DNA from: Cellulomonas sp. APG4
Lineage (GTDB): Bacteria > Actinomycetota > Actinomycetes > Actinomycetales > Cellulomonadaceae
Length of the DNA stretch: 64,000 nucleotides
NCBI RefSeq assembly: GCF_009996735.1
Contig: NZ_JAACYI010000014.1
Span: forward strand, 1 to 64,000
Reading direction: 5' to 3'
Shown here one piece after another: positions 50,127-59,252 of the stretch. Positions within the stretch are counted from its first letter, which is position 1. Each line of letters begins with the position of its first letter. The notes below the pieces were generated by a model that saw nothing but the letters and a program-made list of their open reading frames with translations, did not search any database and was not told the DNA's origin. The position numbers and the translations under genes were made by a program.

Positions 50127-51122
50127 ATGATCACCTCGGTGGATCGGACGGCGGGGGGACGTGTGGCGGTGGACGATGCCGAGCTCGACGTGCACGAGAG
50201 CGCGATCGGAGCCGCGAACGCGGTGCTCGCCCGCTACTGGCCCGAGGAGTCAGTCCCGCTCGACGCCGAGCTGCTCGCAGCACGGATGGGCATCGACGTC
50301 GTGCTCGGAACGCCGGCGCGCGACGCCGCCGTCGTCGCCGTGCGCGACGAGCGCGGTGCGCGGGTGGTGATCGCAGCTCACCTGCACCCGTCCGTCCGGT
50401 CGGCGCTGCTGGTCCGGGCGATCGGCCACCTGAGTCGGCCGGACGTACCAGCGGCATCGGAGAACGTCACGGACGCGTTCACCCTGAGCTTCCGGCGGGC
50501 GTTGCTCGTGCCCGAGCACGTGCTCGACACCTTGCGGCGGTCCGGCCTGTCATGGCCGCAGATCGACGCGCACCTCGGTGTCGACCGAGGCACGGCCCTC
50601 GAGCAGTGGGGTCTCTACGCGGCCCTGTGGCGAACGTTCCAGCGCACGAACGTCGGCGGTGCCCAGCCGCCCTGGCGCGTCGCGGCGCTGCGTCGCGAAC
50701 CACCCCGCCCCCGTGCGGTCAGCCCTGCGGAACGCGAGCGGCGCTACCTGCTGGAGTCGGTCGCCGCGGCCGTCCGGCAGGTCATCGCGCGCGGTGGGAC
50801 GACCGCCGTCCCGCGTCGCCCGGTCCCCGTCGACGTCGAGCTGAGTGCCGGCGTCGAGGCCTACCTGCGTCGCCCGCTCCGCGTCACGAGCGAGAGGCGG
50901 GACGACGTCGGCCGCGTGGCGGTGCGCCGTTCCCCTGAACAGCTGCTCGCCGAGGTCACGGCCGTGGTCGCCGAGCTGGGCCGGATCCCCTTGGGCGCCG
51001 CACGCGGCGACTACTCCGCGGAGATCCGGCTCGTGGGTGCCCACGTCGACAGACGGCACCCTGAGCTCAGCCGTGAGGCGCGCAGCGCCCTGGTCAACGA
51101 CTGGGCGTTCGCGAACCGCTGA
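50127..51122 (+). CDS. ImmA/IrrE-like protein with degenerate metal site
   Basis: The 331-residue protein has the ImmA/IrrE layout in residues 25-160: AANAVLARYWPEESVPLDAELLAARMGIDVVLG, then VRAIGHLS where HExxH is expected, so only the second His (101) remains. NVTDAFTLSFRRALLVPEHVL and WPQIDAHLGVDRGTALEQWG fit the rest. A second helical region (205-331) is unlike known domains. It is therefore probably not an active metalloprotease and may be a regulatory relative. Its end overlaps the convergent ATP-grasp gene by 29 bp. Confidence 0.65.
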   Translation: MITSVDRTAGGRVAVDDAELDVHESAIGAANAVLARYWPEESVPLDAELLAARMGIDVVLGTPARDAAVVAVRDERGARVVIAAHLHPSVRSALLVRAIGHLSRPDVPAASENVTDAFTLSFRRALLVPEHVLDTLRRSGLSWPQIDAHLGVDRGTALEQWGLYAALWRTFQRTNVGGAQPPWRVAALRREPPRPRAVSPAERERRYLLESVAAAVRQVIARGGTTAVPRRPVPVDVELSAGVEAYLRRPLRVTSERRDDVGRVAVRRSPEQLLAEVTAVVAELGRIPLGAARGDYSAEIRLVGAHVDRRHPELSREARSALVNDWAFANR

Positions 51123-51969
51123 GCCCGCGCGGAACGATCGCGGCGAGGAGGTCCTCCGCCGGGGTGCTCGAGGGCCGGTCGCTCACCTGTCCGTCGCCCA
51201 GCTCGACCACGCGCCACGCGCCGTCGTCGCGCAGCACCACGTCGAGGGTGACGAACGCGAGCCCGAGCCTGGCGACCAGCGGCGCGACGGCCGTGAGGGC
51301 CGGGGCCGGCGGCACGTCCGACGGGGTGTCCGGGTGGGCGGTGACGAGCCTGCACTCGCCGTCGACCCACCACGTCCGTGCCTCGGCCGAGACGAACCGT
51401 TCGAACCGCCGCAGCACGAGACCGCCCACCAGGTCGTCGCCGCGCAGCTCGAGGAACTTCGCAGCGACTGCGCGCGCGGTCGGGACGTCCGCGACGTCGG
51501 GGACGTACGCGGCCTCGTCCCAGTGGTGCTTGAGGGACCTGGTGAAGTCGCGCAGCACGGCCGCACCCGAGCCCAGATCGCGGCAGCAGCGCTCGAACGC
51601 GTCGAGATCCGGCCCGTCGGTCCACACGGACTCGGGGGTGACGTCCGCGAGCGCCGTGGCCCAGCCGGGCAGCTCATGGGCCGCACGGAAGTGCTCGACC
51701 GACGTGCGCAGCCGGACGTCGCGTCGCCCCAGCTGCTCCTCGAGCCGGGCGTACTGCTCCGAACGCAGCATCCAGCCCCGGTACACGGCGTCGTCCGAAG
51801 GCCCCGGAAGGCGGACGACGGCGTCCTCCCAGCGGCCGGCCGCGAGCGCGTCGTGGTCCACCAGCCCGACGGCGTGCCCCGCGGCACGCGCGGCGACGCC
51901 CTCGGCACGGAAGTGCTCATCGGCACGTCGAGGATCGAGCGGATCGGCGGGGAGCAGCAGCAGCAGCAT
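51094..51969 (-). CDS. ATP-grasp domain protein
   Basis: The 291-residue protein begins with LLLLLPADPLDPRRADEHF, and the ATP-grasp core shows RDFTRSLKHHWDEAAYVPDV, VGGLVLRRFERF, EARTWWVDGECRLVTAHPD and LAFVTLDVVLRDDGAWRVVELGDGQVSDRP (Mg2+/ATP residues). It matches the DUF4343-type ATP-grasp group, probably an amide or peptide ligase, with unknown product. It overlaps the ImmA-like gene end to end, which implies antisense contact between the transcripts. Confidence 0.82.
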   Translation of the reverse strand: MLLLLLPADPLDPRRADEHFRAEGVAARAAGHAVGLVDHDALAAGRWEDAVVRLPGPSDDAVYRGWMLRSEQYARLEEQLGRRDVRLRTSVEHFRAAHELPGWATALADVTPESVWTDGPDLDAFERCCRDLGSGAAVLRDFTRSLKHHWDEAAYVPDVADVPTARAVAAKFLELRGDDLVGGLVLRRFERFVSAEARTWWVDGECRLVTAHPDTPSDVPPAPALTAVAPLVARLGLAFVTLDVVLRDDGAWRVVELGDGQVSDRPSSTPAEDLLAAIVPRGLSGSRTPSR

Positions 51970-52197
51970 GCGCCGATCCTCGCCCAGATCCCTGCGTGCC
52001 TCGCAGTCGTCCACAGGCCCCACGCGGACGCTGTTCGGCTCGTCGCGGAAGCCGGGCGACAGCCTCGGCCGAGCGACACAGCGCGCCCCACGCCATCCTC
52101 CCGCCAGGGCGCCGCGCAGGTGGACCTCATCCCCGGCGCGCCGTGTGCCGATGCCCTCAGGGAGCCCTCTCAGCCCCCCACCCGAGGAGCCGCGTCG

Positions 52198-53127
52198 ATG
52201 GCACGCCCGGCGAGTCCCACCGTTCGAAGCCAGACACGCGCGCTCGCGGTGATCTGCGCGCTGACGGGGATGATCTCGCTCGCCGCGGTCGTCCTGCCCT
52301 ACAGCCCGACCTCCCCGCTGGCGTACTGGGGGAGCGCGGGGGGCGTGCTGCTCGCCGTGGCGACCGCGCTGCTCGTCGGCCAGGAACGCATCCGTCCCTG
52401 GCACCTGCATGCCGCGCTCGTGCTGCTGACCCTCGCGGTCACGGCAGGGGTGGCGCTGTCGACCACGCCGTCGGGTGTCGTGATGACGGCCATCTGCTTC
52501 CTCTGGATCGCGGCCTACAGCGCCGTGCAGCACTCACCGCGGGTGCTCGCGCGGTACCTGGTGGCGATCGCCGTCGGGTTGGCCGTGGCTCTCGGGTACG
52601 CCGACGCCTTCTCACCTGTGCTGACGTGGCTCCTCGTGGTCGGGACGTACGCCGCCGTCGCGGTCGTGCTGAACCGGACGGTCCAGGCGCTGCGGCGCGA
52701 GGCCTCGACGGACCCGCTGACGGGGACCCTCAACCGCCGCGCCTTCACGGGCGCCGTCGAGCTCGCGATCCGGCGCGCACGTCGCACCGGCGGCACCGTC
52801 GCGCTCGCGACCATCGACCTCGACGACTTCAAGGCCGTCAACGACGTCCACGGCCACGCAGCCGGTGATGCCGTGCTCGTGGACCTCACCCGTGCGTGGC
52901 AGCAGACGCTGCCGCCCGAGGGGTCACTCGGCCGGCTCGGCGGGGACGAGTTCGCCATCCTGCTGCCACAGGCCACCGCCGACGACGCCCGAGTGGCGCT
53001 GGCAGCTCTGGCTGCGGAACCCTGCGGCTGGTCGGCAGGCGTCGCGCAGTGGGACGGCCACGACGTGACTGCCCTGCTCCATGCAGCCGACGTCGACCTG
53101 TACGCGGCGAAGGTCTCCCGCGGCTGA
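52198..53127 (+). CDS. Membrane diguanylate cyclase (GGDEF), no I-site
   Basis: The 309-residue protein has six helices (residues 15-160) and a GGDEF domain: TDPLTGTLNRRAF, ALATIDLDDFKAVNDVHGHAAGDAVL and intact GGDEF. The RxxD inhibitory site expected five residues before GGDEF is replaced by PPEG, so product inhibition should be lost. It makes cyclic di-GMP. CGAGGAG precedes the ATG. It resembles the 309-residue GGDEF protein 1.3 kb downstream in every segment. Confidence 0.92.
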   Translation: MARPASPTVRSQTRALAVICALTGMISLAAVVLPYSPTSPLAYWGSAGGVLLAVATALLVGQERIRPWHLHAALVLLTLAVTAGVALSTTPSGVVMTAICFLWIAAYSAVQHSPRVLARYLVAIAVGLAVALGYADAFSPVLTWLLVVGTYAAVAVVLNRTVQALRREASTDPLTGTLNRRAFTGAVELAIRRARRTGGTVALATIDLDDFKAVNDVHGHAAGDAVLVDLTRAWQQTLPPEGSLGRLGGDEFAILLPQATADDARVALAALAAEPCGWSAGVAQWDGHDVTALLHAADVDLYAAKVSRG

Positions 53128-53174
53128 CACTCTCGGGCCATCGGGGTCCGGCGCCGACCGATAACGTGCGGCTC

Positions 53175-53819
53175 ATGCGATTCGACCTCGAGGCCGTGCT
53201 CTTCGACATCGACGGAACGCTGGTCGACTCCACTCCCGCGGTCGAGCGGACGTGGCGCACGTGGGCGTCACGACGCGACGTCGACGCGGCCGAGGTCTTG
53301 CGCGTGTGCCACGGCAGGCGAACCCAGGACACCGTCGCGCTCTTCGTCCCTCCCGAGCAGCGGGCGGAGGCCGTCCTCGAGCTCGAGCGACTCGAGCTCG
53401 AGGACCTGGACGACGTCGTCGCGCTGCCCGCGGCAGGTTCTCTGCTGGCTCGGCTGCCTGCTGATCGGTGGGCGGCCGTGACGTCCGGGTCGCAGCGGCT
53501 GATGCGTGCGCGCCTCGCCGCCGCCGGGCTGCCCGTGCCACGGGTCCTGATCGCGGCCGAGGACGTCACCGCCGGCAAGCCGGACCCGGACGGGTACCTG
53601 AAGGCGGCCGCCGCCCTCGGCGTCGACCCGCGACGGTGCCTCGTGGTCGAGGACGCGCCCGTGGGCGTCCGCGCCGGCAAGGCCGCCGGTGCGCGGACGC
53701 TCGCCGTCACCACGTCGCACGACGCCGCCGAGCTCGGCGAAGCGGACGCGATAGCGCCGGACCTGGCCTCCGTGACCGTGGCGCCGGCACAAGGCGGGCT
53801 CGTCGCGACGGTCCGCTGA
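53175..53819 (+). CDS. HAD phosphatase, beta-phosphoglucomutase-like
   Basis: The 214-residue protein has HAD motif I LFDIDGTLVDS, motif II TSGS, motif III/Lys in TAGKPDPDGYL and motif IV VVEDAPVGVRAGKAAG. It belongs to the sugar-phosphatase/beta-PGM branch, with a small helical cap. GATAAC 9 nt before the ATG suggests a promoter very near the start. A hairpin (53869-53900) closes it before ssrA. Confidence 0.9.
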   Translation: MRFDLEAVLFDIDGTLVDSTPAVERTWRTWASRRDVDAAEVLRVCHGRRTQDTVALFVPPEQRAEAVLELERLELEDLDDVVALPAAGSLLARLPADRWAAVTSGSQRLMRARLAAAGLPVPRVLIAAEDVTAGKPDPDGYLKAAAALGVDPRRCLVVEDAPVGVRAGKAAGARTLAVTTSHDAAELGEADAIAPDLASVTVAPAQGGLVATVR

Positions 53820-53868
53820 CGGGCTGGACGACGCCGTGTACCGGCGGTCTGGCCTTGACGGGCAGCAC

Positions 53869-53900
53869 GAAGGCCGCCGCCCTGGTGGGCGACGGCCTTC
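53869..53900. terminator. Bidirectional terminator between HAD gene and ssrA
   Basis: The stem GAAGGCCG.CGCCC pairs with GGGCG.CGGCCTTC around a 4-nt loop, with one internal mismatch pair. It lies 50 bp after the HAD stop and 10 bp past the tmRNA 3' end on the other strand. Confidence 0.8.
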
Positions 53901-53909
53901 GCGATGGGG

Positions 53910-54273
53910 TGGAGGTGGCGGGAATCGAACCCGCGTCCGATGGCAGTGAAACAGGTCTTCTCCGGGCGCAGCTTGCTACGAGTTTCTCGGCCCCAGCGAT
54001 CACGCAAGCAAGTCGCTGACAGGCCCAGTCGTCTGAAAGTCCCCCCAACCCCGACGACGAGGGTTGGGAGCAGTGGCTCTCTAGATGACGCCAGACACTG
54101 AGTCGAGAGCTAGCTCAGGCTGACGGACTTCGGGACTCGCTCAGGCGGCGAGTGCGAAGTCGGTGCGCTTGGAATCGGCACCTATGGGTTTGCGGGGAGC
54201 GTTAACGAGATAACCCCACATCCTCGGCCCGCTTCTCCTGGAACGACGGCCACCGTCGAAACCGATCACCCCC
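53910..54273 (-). ncRNA. ssrA: tmRNA (SsrA)
   Basis: The 364-nt transfer-messenger RNA rescues stalled ribosomes. The 5' GGGGGTG pairs with 3' CACCTCC as acceptor stem (54267-54273 with 53911-53917). The T-arm GGGTTCGATTCCCGC and GATCGGTTTCGAC start are canonical. The tag frame at 54179-54141 reads ADSKRTDFALAA then stop. The base at 53910 is the discriminator A; CCA is not encoded (CCC follows), so it must be added. The smpB partner is encoded 3.1 kb upstream on the same strand. Confidence 0.97.
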
Positions 54274-54395
54274 TGTGCAGTTGTCAACCACCCGCCGCAG
54301 CACCGTGGCGCCTCGGACGAGCAGGTCAAGCATACGTCCCAACGGAGCCGCACTCCCACCTATTCCCGCAGGCCGTCGCGGCACGGACGGGCAGG

Positions 54396-55325
54396 TCAGG
54401 AGGCCGACTTCACCTGGTACAGGTCGTCGTCGGCCCTGGAGAACCACTCGTCGAACGGTTCGCCCCGCCAGGTCGCCATGCCGGCGGACCACGAGCAGAG
54501 CTCGTCGCTCAGGCGGCCGACGACGGCGGTGGCCGTCGCGCGGTCGGCGCGGGGGAGGAGGAGCGTGAACTCGTCCCCTCCGAATCTCCCCAGCACGTCC
54601 TCCGCGCGCAGGTCGCCGCGCCAGCTGCGCGCCAGGCCACGCAGCACGTCGTCGCCCGTGGCGTGGCCGCGCTCGTCGTTGATGAGCTTGAAGTCGTCGA
54701 GGTCGAGCACCACGAGCGTCAGCGGCGCACCGGTGCGCCGCGCCCGGGCCATCTCGAGCTCCGCGACGGTGCGGAACGCCCGTCGGGACAGCGCGCCGGT
54801 GAGGGCGTCGGTGGTCGCCTCCTGGCGCAGGCGGACCACCCGGTGGTTGAGCACCACGGCAACAGAGCAGAACGTCGCGGACAGGAAGAACCACGACTGC
54901 ACGGGGGACGGAGCCCCGGACCACCACAGCCCTAGGCCGAGGCCGACGACGATCCCGTAGAGGTAGCGGACCATCACGCGCGTGCGGTGGTGCAGCGCGC
55001 TGAACAGGGCCACCCACAGGAACGAGACGGACGTGATCAGCGTGCCGCTCGGTGTGGTCGACGCCCCGACGCACGCGGCGATCGCGACGGTCGCGATGCC
55101 CAGCGCGGTGTGGATGTGCGCGGCGCGTGCGCTGTCGGCGATCGTCCACAGGCCGCCGGCGAGGGCGAGCGCGAGGACCGCGAAGCCGATGCCGAGCGTG
55201 CGCGGCGCGGTGGGGCTGAACGGGAAGACCACCGTGGTGCCGACCACGCCTGCGGTCACGAGGCAGGCGAGGGCCAGCGTGCGGGCCTCTTCTCGCCGAC
55301 CTGCGGTGCCGTGGGCACGGGGCAT
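54396..55325 (-). CDS. Membrane diguanylate cyclase (GGDEF) with I-site
   Basis: The 309-residue protein has the same plan as the neighbouring cyclase: six helices, then TDALTGALSRRAF, VVLDLDDFKLINDERGHATGDDVL and GGDEF. Here the inhibitory RxxD (RAED) stands five residues before GGDEF, so product inhibition should work. The segment ASTTPSGTLITSVSFLWVALFSALHH matches the other protein closely. GGAGGTG precedes ATG at 55325. It sits between DUF2207 and ssrA. Confidence 0.92.
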   Translation of the reverse strand: MPRAHGTAGRREEARTLALACLVTAGVVGTTVVFPFSPTAPRTLGIGFAVLALALAGGLWTIADSARAAHIHTALGIATVAIAACVGASTTPSGTLITSVSFLWVALFSALHHRTRVMVRYLYGIVVGLGLGLWWSGAPSPVQSWFFLSATFCSVAVVLNHRVVRLRQEATTDALTGALSRRAFRTVAELEMARARRTGAPLTLVVLDLDDFKLINDERGHATGDDVLRGLARSWRGDLRAEDVLGRFGGDEFTLLLPRADRATATAVVGRLSDELCSWSAGMATWRGEPFDEWFSRADDDLYQVKSAS

Positions 55326-55488
55326 CGCCACACCTCCGGGGGATTCGTCGCCCACGTCGTCATCGGCAGCCGGGCTCCGAGGCGAGACCCTAGCGAAGGA
55401 TGATCTTGCTCACGTCCACGCCAGGTCCCGCGTGTCGCTCACACCCCGGGGAGTGGTGCAGGCACCGGGCCGGTCGTCGCGATCGACC

Positions 55489-57384
55489 TCACCACGTGCC
55501 TCCGCCGCCTCCGCTCACGCCGCCGCCGGAGAACGTCGAGCCGCCCGAGCCCGACGAGCCGGGGGTGGGCGCAGAGATCGCGCTGTCGGCCATCGCCGTG
55601 AAGCCGGTGAGGTCGCGCGTGAACGCGCCGGCGTCGTGCCAGAACCCGCCGTGCAGGTAGGCCGCGCCCACGTACCAGGTGGGCTCGGGCATCGCCTGGC
55701 CGCGCGCCGCGAGATCGGCGAAGACCTTTGCCCACCGCTCGGCAAGGCCGAAGGCGATCGCGAACGGGAGGTACCGGCTGAACAGGTCCTCACCCTCCTC
55801 GAACCGGATCTGGTCCGCCTCTGCCGTCTCGAGGTACTGACGGAAACCCTGCGCCTGCACCAGCACGGCGGTGCCGGCAGCGGTGCGGGCGGGGGCCATG
55901 CCCGTGAGCGCCGCCGCGACGATCCCCACGGCGACGACGGCCACCCCGGTGAGCGCCCACGTGGTCCACACGGCGAGCACGACGGTCGTCACGACGCCGA
56001 GGGCGATGAGACCGGCTGCGGCGAGCCCCCAGGTGGTACGCACGTGCTTGGGGTTCGAGCGGAACCAGCCCTGCGTGGTCACGTCGTCGTACAACGCGTC
56101 CTGCACCTTCGCCATGGACGCTGCGAAGGTCGTGCGCAGGTCCGACAGTGCGATCACGTCGCGGCCCTCGAACAGCTCGTCGAGCAGCAGCCGCTCGAAG
56201 GCGAGGAGGCCGGCCTGGTCCGTGCCGCCCAGCAGCACGAGCCGCCAGTCACCCCCGCTGCCGTCCTCCTCGGGTGACTCGACCTGCTCGATGCGCAGGT
56301 AGCCGCGCACGGCGAGGTCGACGAGCGTCGCGGTCACGTCGTGCGGGTCGGCCACCTCGTCGACGAGCGTGCCCAGCTGGCCGGGGCGCAGCCCGTCGGG
56401 CGGTGTGAACCGCACCGGGACGGGGGCCTTCGTGCGCGGACCGACGTCGGCCTGCTGCCCCGGCACCGGAGCGAGGCCCGGCGTGAGCCCGCGGAACTCC
56501 TCGTCCTGGCCTCGCCGTCGGGCACGACGCACGACGGCGGCCGTGCCGCCCAGGCCGAGCACCGCCGCGAGGGCGAGCGGTCCTGGCTCGGTCGCGAACG
56601 CCTGTCCTGCCGTCCAGCGGTCCTGGAGCAGGGGAGCGGCGTCGGCGAACGTCCCCGCGGGGTAGGTGACCCGCACCGTCATGGGCTCGCCGGCGTCGAG
56701 CTCGTCCTGGGTGAACTCGGCAGTGGTCCCGGCGTGGTCGGCGTCGGTGCACGGTTCGTCCCCCTCGGAGACCACGCACTCCGCACCGGTCGCGTCGACC
56801 GGGCCGATCACGGTCACCCGCACGTCCTCCAGCGGGACCTGCCACGCCGAGCCGATCGCGTTGAGGTACAGCTCGTCCTCGTCGAGGCGCGGGAAGTGCT
56901 CGGTCGAGCTGACCCAGCCCTCGACCTCGTAGGTGACGCGGTAGGAGTGCACGCCCGTGAAGTCGTCGCGGTCCTCGTCGCCGATGCGGACCTCGAGGTA
57001 CGCGCCCTCCTCGCTGGTCTCGACGGCCGTCTCGGCGCCCGTGCTGCTGGTCACGAAGAAGTCCGTCATGCGGTAGACGCGGTCCGTCGGCTCCTCGGCC
57101 TCGACGGGCTGCTTCACGAGGTACCACAGCACGGGGCCGCGGTTGGGGTCGTTGCCGAAGTCGACGTCGAGCTCGAGGGTCACGCCTGCGTGCCCGTCCG
57201 GCCGCAGCTCGATCGTCTGGTCGTAGCGGACGATGCGGTCTTCCGGGTCCGACGACGCGTCGGCCGGCGTCGCGAGCAGCAGCGGGACGCCGATGAGGAC
57301 GGCGGCGACCACGAGCGCGCAGCGCAGCGGGGCGAGTCGCTCACGCAGACGAGCCCCGCGGGGCGCCGGGGTGCAGCAGCTCAT
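55489..57384 (-). CDS. DUF2207 membrane protein
   Basis: The 631-residue protein has a signal peptide and an extracytoplasmic DUF2207 domain ([28 protein letters not shown]). A transmembrane helix near 285 ([16 protein letters not shown]) precedes a cytoplasmic helical part ([17 protein letters not shown]). Two helices around 455-500 follow, and the protein ends in a Gly/Ser-rich tail ending [12 protein letters not shown], typical of the family. Function is unknown. Its start overlaps the smpB stop by 4 bp. Confidence 0.88.
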   Translation of the reverse strand: MSCCTPAPRGARLRERLAPLRCALVVAAVLIGVPLLLATPADASSDPEDRIVRYDQTIELRPDGHAGVTLELDVDFGNDPNRGPVLWYLVKQPVEAEEPTDRVYRMTDFFVTSSTGAETAVETSEEGAYLEVRIGDEDRDDFTGVHSYRVTYEVEGWVSSTEHFPRLDEDELYLNAIGSAWQVPLEDVRVTVIGPVDATGAECVVSEGDEPCTDADHAGTTAEFTQDELDAGEPMTVRVTYPAGTFADAAPLLQDRWTAGQAFATEPGPLALAAVLGLGGTAAVVRRARRRGQDEEFRGLTPGLAPVPGQQADVGPRTKAPVPVRFTPPDGLRPGQLGTLVDEVADPHDVTATLVDLAVRGYLRIEQVESPEEDGSGGDWRLVLLGGTDQAGLLAFERLLLDELFEGRDVIALSDLRTTFAASMAKVQDALYDDVTTQGWFRSNPKHVRTTWGLAAAGLIALGVVTTVVLAVWTTWALTGVAVVAVGIVAAALTGMAPARTAAGTAVLVQAQGFRQYLETAEADQIRFEEGEDLFSRYLPFAIAFGLAERWAKVFADLAARGQAMPEPTWYVGAAYLHGGFWHDAGAFTRDLTGFTAMADSAISAPTPGSSGSGGSTFSGGGVSGGGGGTW

Positions 57385-57854
57385 CGCTGACGACGCAGGC
57401 TCATCGCCGCCTGGGCCTCGCGGTTCTCCTGGCGCTCACGCAGCGTGTGTCGCTTGTCGTACTCCTTCTTGCCGCGAGCGAGTGCGATCTCGACCTTGGC
57501 CCGGCCGTCCACGAAGTACAGCGCGAGCGGCACGATCGTGCGGCCCTTGGCCTGCGACTCGCGCTCGAGCTCGTCGATCTGACGCCGGTGCAGCAGCAGC
57601 TTGCGCTTGCGCCGCGGTGCGTGGTTGGTCCACGTGCCCTCGGTGTACTCGGGGATGTGCACGCCCTCGAGCCAGGCCTCGCCGCGGTCCACCGACGCGA
57701 AGCCGTCGACGAGAGAGGCGCGACCGGCGCGCAGCGCCTTGACCTCGGTACCGGTCAGGACGAGGCCGGCCTCGTACGTCTCGTCGATGTGGTAGTCGTG
57801 CCGGGCCTTCTTGTTGCTCGCGACGAGCTTGCGCCCCGAGGTGTCCTTGGCCAT
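57381..57854 (-). CDS. smpB: SsrA-binding protein SmpB
   Basis: The 157-residue protein starts [34 protein letters not shown] and has the C-terminal tail [20 protein letters not shown] that enters the empty mRNA channel. It delivers tmRNA to stalled ribosomes. It follows the ftsE-ftsX-M23 genes and couples with DUF2207. ssrA lies further downstream on the same strand. Confidence 0.97.
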   Translation of the reverse strand: MAKDTSGRKLVASNKKARHDYHIDETYEAGLVLTGTEVKALRAGRASLVDGFASVDRGEAWLEGVHIPEYTEGTWTNHAPRRKRKLLLHRRQIDELERESQAKGRTIVPLALYFVDGRAKVEIALARGKKEYDKRHTLRERQENREAQAAMSLRRQR

Positions 57855-57889
57855 GTCCCCAGGCTAGGGGATCGGTGCGACAGGGCCGG

Positions 57890-59251
57890 TCAGAAATACC
57901 CCATCGGGTTGACCGTGGCCCCGTTGCGGTAGACCTCGAAGTGCAGGTGGCACGCCGTCGAGGTGCCCGTGGTACCGGAGTAGCCGACCACCTGGCCTCG
58001 GCTCACCGACTGCCCCGCGCGCACCGCGAACCGGGACAGGTGGTTGTAGCTCGTCATGAGCGACTTCCCGGCCGAGTAGCCGTGGTCCAGCATCACCTGG
58101 TTGCCGTACCCGCCCCGGCCGGTGGCCCACACGACGGTGCCGGGTGCGGCCGCCAGGATCGCCGTGCCGCAGTAGGCGCGGAAGTCCGTGCCCGCGTGGA
58201 GCTTGCGGTACCCGTACACCGGGTGGATCCGGTACCCGTACGACGACGTGATGACCCAGGGGTTGAGCGGGGTCGGGTTGGTGAGCTTGCCGGCGGCGGG
58301 CGCCGACGAGCCGCCACCGCCTCCACCGCTCGAGCCGCCGTTGTTCTTGGCGGCTTCCTCCTGGCGGCGCCGCTCCTCCTCCTCGGCCTTCTTGCGCGCG
58401 GCTTCCTGGCGTGCGATGACGTCCTTGAGGTCGGCCTCGAGCTGCTCCTGCTGCTGCTCGAGCTCGGCCTGCTTGGCCAGGTGCGCGGCCTTCTGGTCCT
58501 CGATCGCGACGAGCTTGGCCTGCTGCTGCGCCTGGAGGTCCTCGAGCGCGTTCTTGGCGTCCTCCGCGGCCTGCCGCGCCTGCTCGGCCTCGACGACCTT
58601 CGCGTCGGCCTCGGTCTTCAGGCGGTCGATCTCCTCGCGCACCGCGGTGAGCCGTGCCTGCCGGTTGCGGTTGACGCCCGTGAGCTGCTCGAGGTCACGC
58701 AGGGCCTGGGTCTGGGTGCGCAGCGCGGTCGACGCGAGCGCGCTCTCCTCGACGAACTCCTCGGTGGTCGACGCGTCGAGCACCGCCGCGAGGGACGACG
58801 TCGTCATCTCGCCCTTGTAGGCCTCACGCGCCACCTGCCCGACGGCGGACCGCAGCTCCTCGGCGCGCGCGGTGTCCGTGGAGATGTCCTCGGTGATCGT
58901 GGCCTCCTCGCCCTGCGCCACCTCGAGGCGGTCGGCGAGCAGCTGGGCCTCGATCTGGAGCTGGGCCAGCCTGTCCTCGGCGGCCGTGAGCTCGGCCTCG
59001 GCGACGGGGATCTGCGCCTGGACCTCCTCGAGCTCGGCCTGGGTCTGCAGCAGCGCGGCGTCGGTGCTCTCGAGGTCCGCGTGGACGTCCTCGAGCGCCT
59101 CCTGGTTGTTCTGGGCGCGCTGCTCGGCCCGCCGCCGCTCGTCGTCGAGGTTGCCAGCGACGGCGGGGCTGACGGCTCCCGCGGCCATCAGCGCGGCCAG
59201 GAGGGTCGCGACCAGGGCGGTGGCACGGCGGCGGGGGGAGGGGCGAGTCAT
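57890..59251 (-). CDS. M23 peptidoglycan hydrolase, EnvC-like (FtsEX partner)
   Basis: The 453-residue exported protein has a signal peptide (ALVATLLAALMAAGAVSPAVA) and about 280 residues of coiled coil in two blocks. A Gly/Ser linker leads to a LytM/M23 domain: YRIHPVYGYRKLHAGTDF (Zn ligands His, Asp), RGGYGNQVMLDHG and STACHLHFEV (HxH). Both catalytic histidines are kept, so it should be an active endopeptidase. The coiled coil would dock on FtsX outside the cell, as EnvC or RipC do. It starts 1 bp after the ftsX stop. Confidence 0.92.
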   Translation of the reverse strand: MTRPSPRRRATALVATLLAALMAAGAVSPAVAGNLDDERRRAEQRAQNNQEALEDVHADLESTDAALLQTQAELEEVQAQIPVAEAELTAAEDRLAQLQIEAQLLADRLEVAQGEEATITEDISTDTARAEELRSAVGQVAREAYKGEMTTSSLAAVLDASTTEEFVEESALASTALRTQTQALRDLEQLTGVNRNRQARLTAVREEIDRLKTEADAKVVEAEQARQAAEDAKNALEDLQAQQQAKLVAIEDQKAAHLAKQAELEQQQEQLEADLKDVIARQEAARKKAEEEERRRQEEAAKNNGGSSGGGGGGSSAPAAGKLTNPTPLNPWVITSSYGYRIHPVYGYRKLHAGTDFRAYCGTAILAAAPGTVVWATGRGGYGNQVMLDHGYSAGKSLMTSYNHLSRFAVRAGQSVSRGQVVGYSGTTGTSTACHLHFEVYRNGATVNPMGYF

Positions 59252-59252
59252 C

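Noticed and set aside
53911-53950. tRNA-like T-arm suggesting a tRNA gene
   Set aside because: The matching acceptor half is 330 nt away and a tag frame lies between, so it is tmRNA.
54274-54395. Clear promoter for ssrA
   Set aside because: A TTGACA-like hexamer is present but too close to the RNA start, and no convincing -10 was found.
55326-55488. Small gene between the GGDEF and DUF2207 genes
   Set aside because: No frame with a ribosome site or recognisable protein; only short GC-biased frames.
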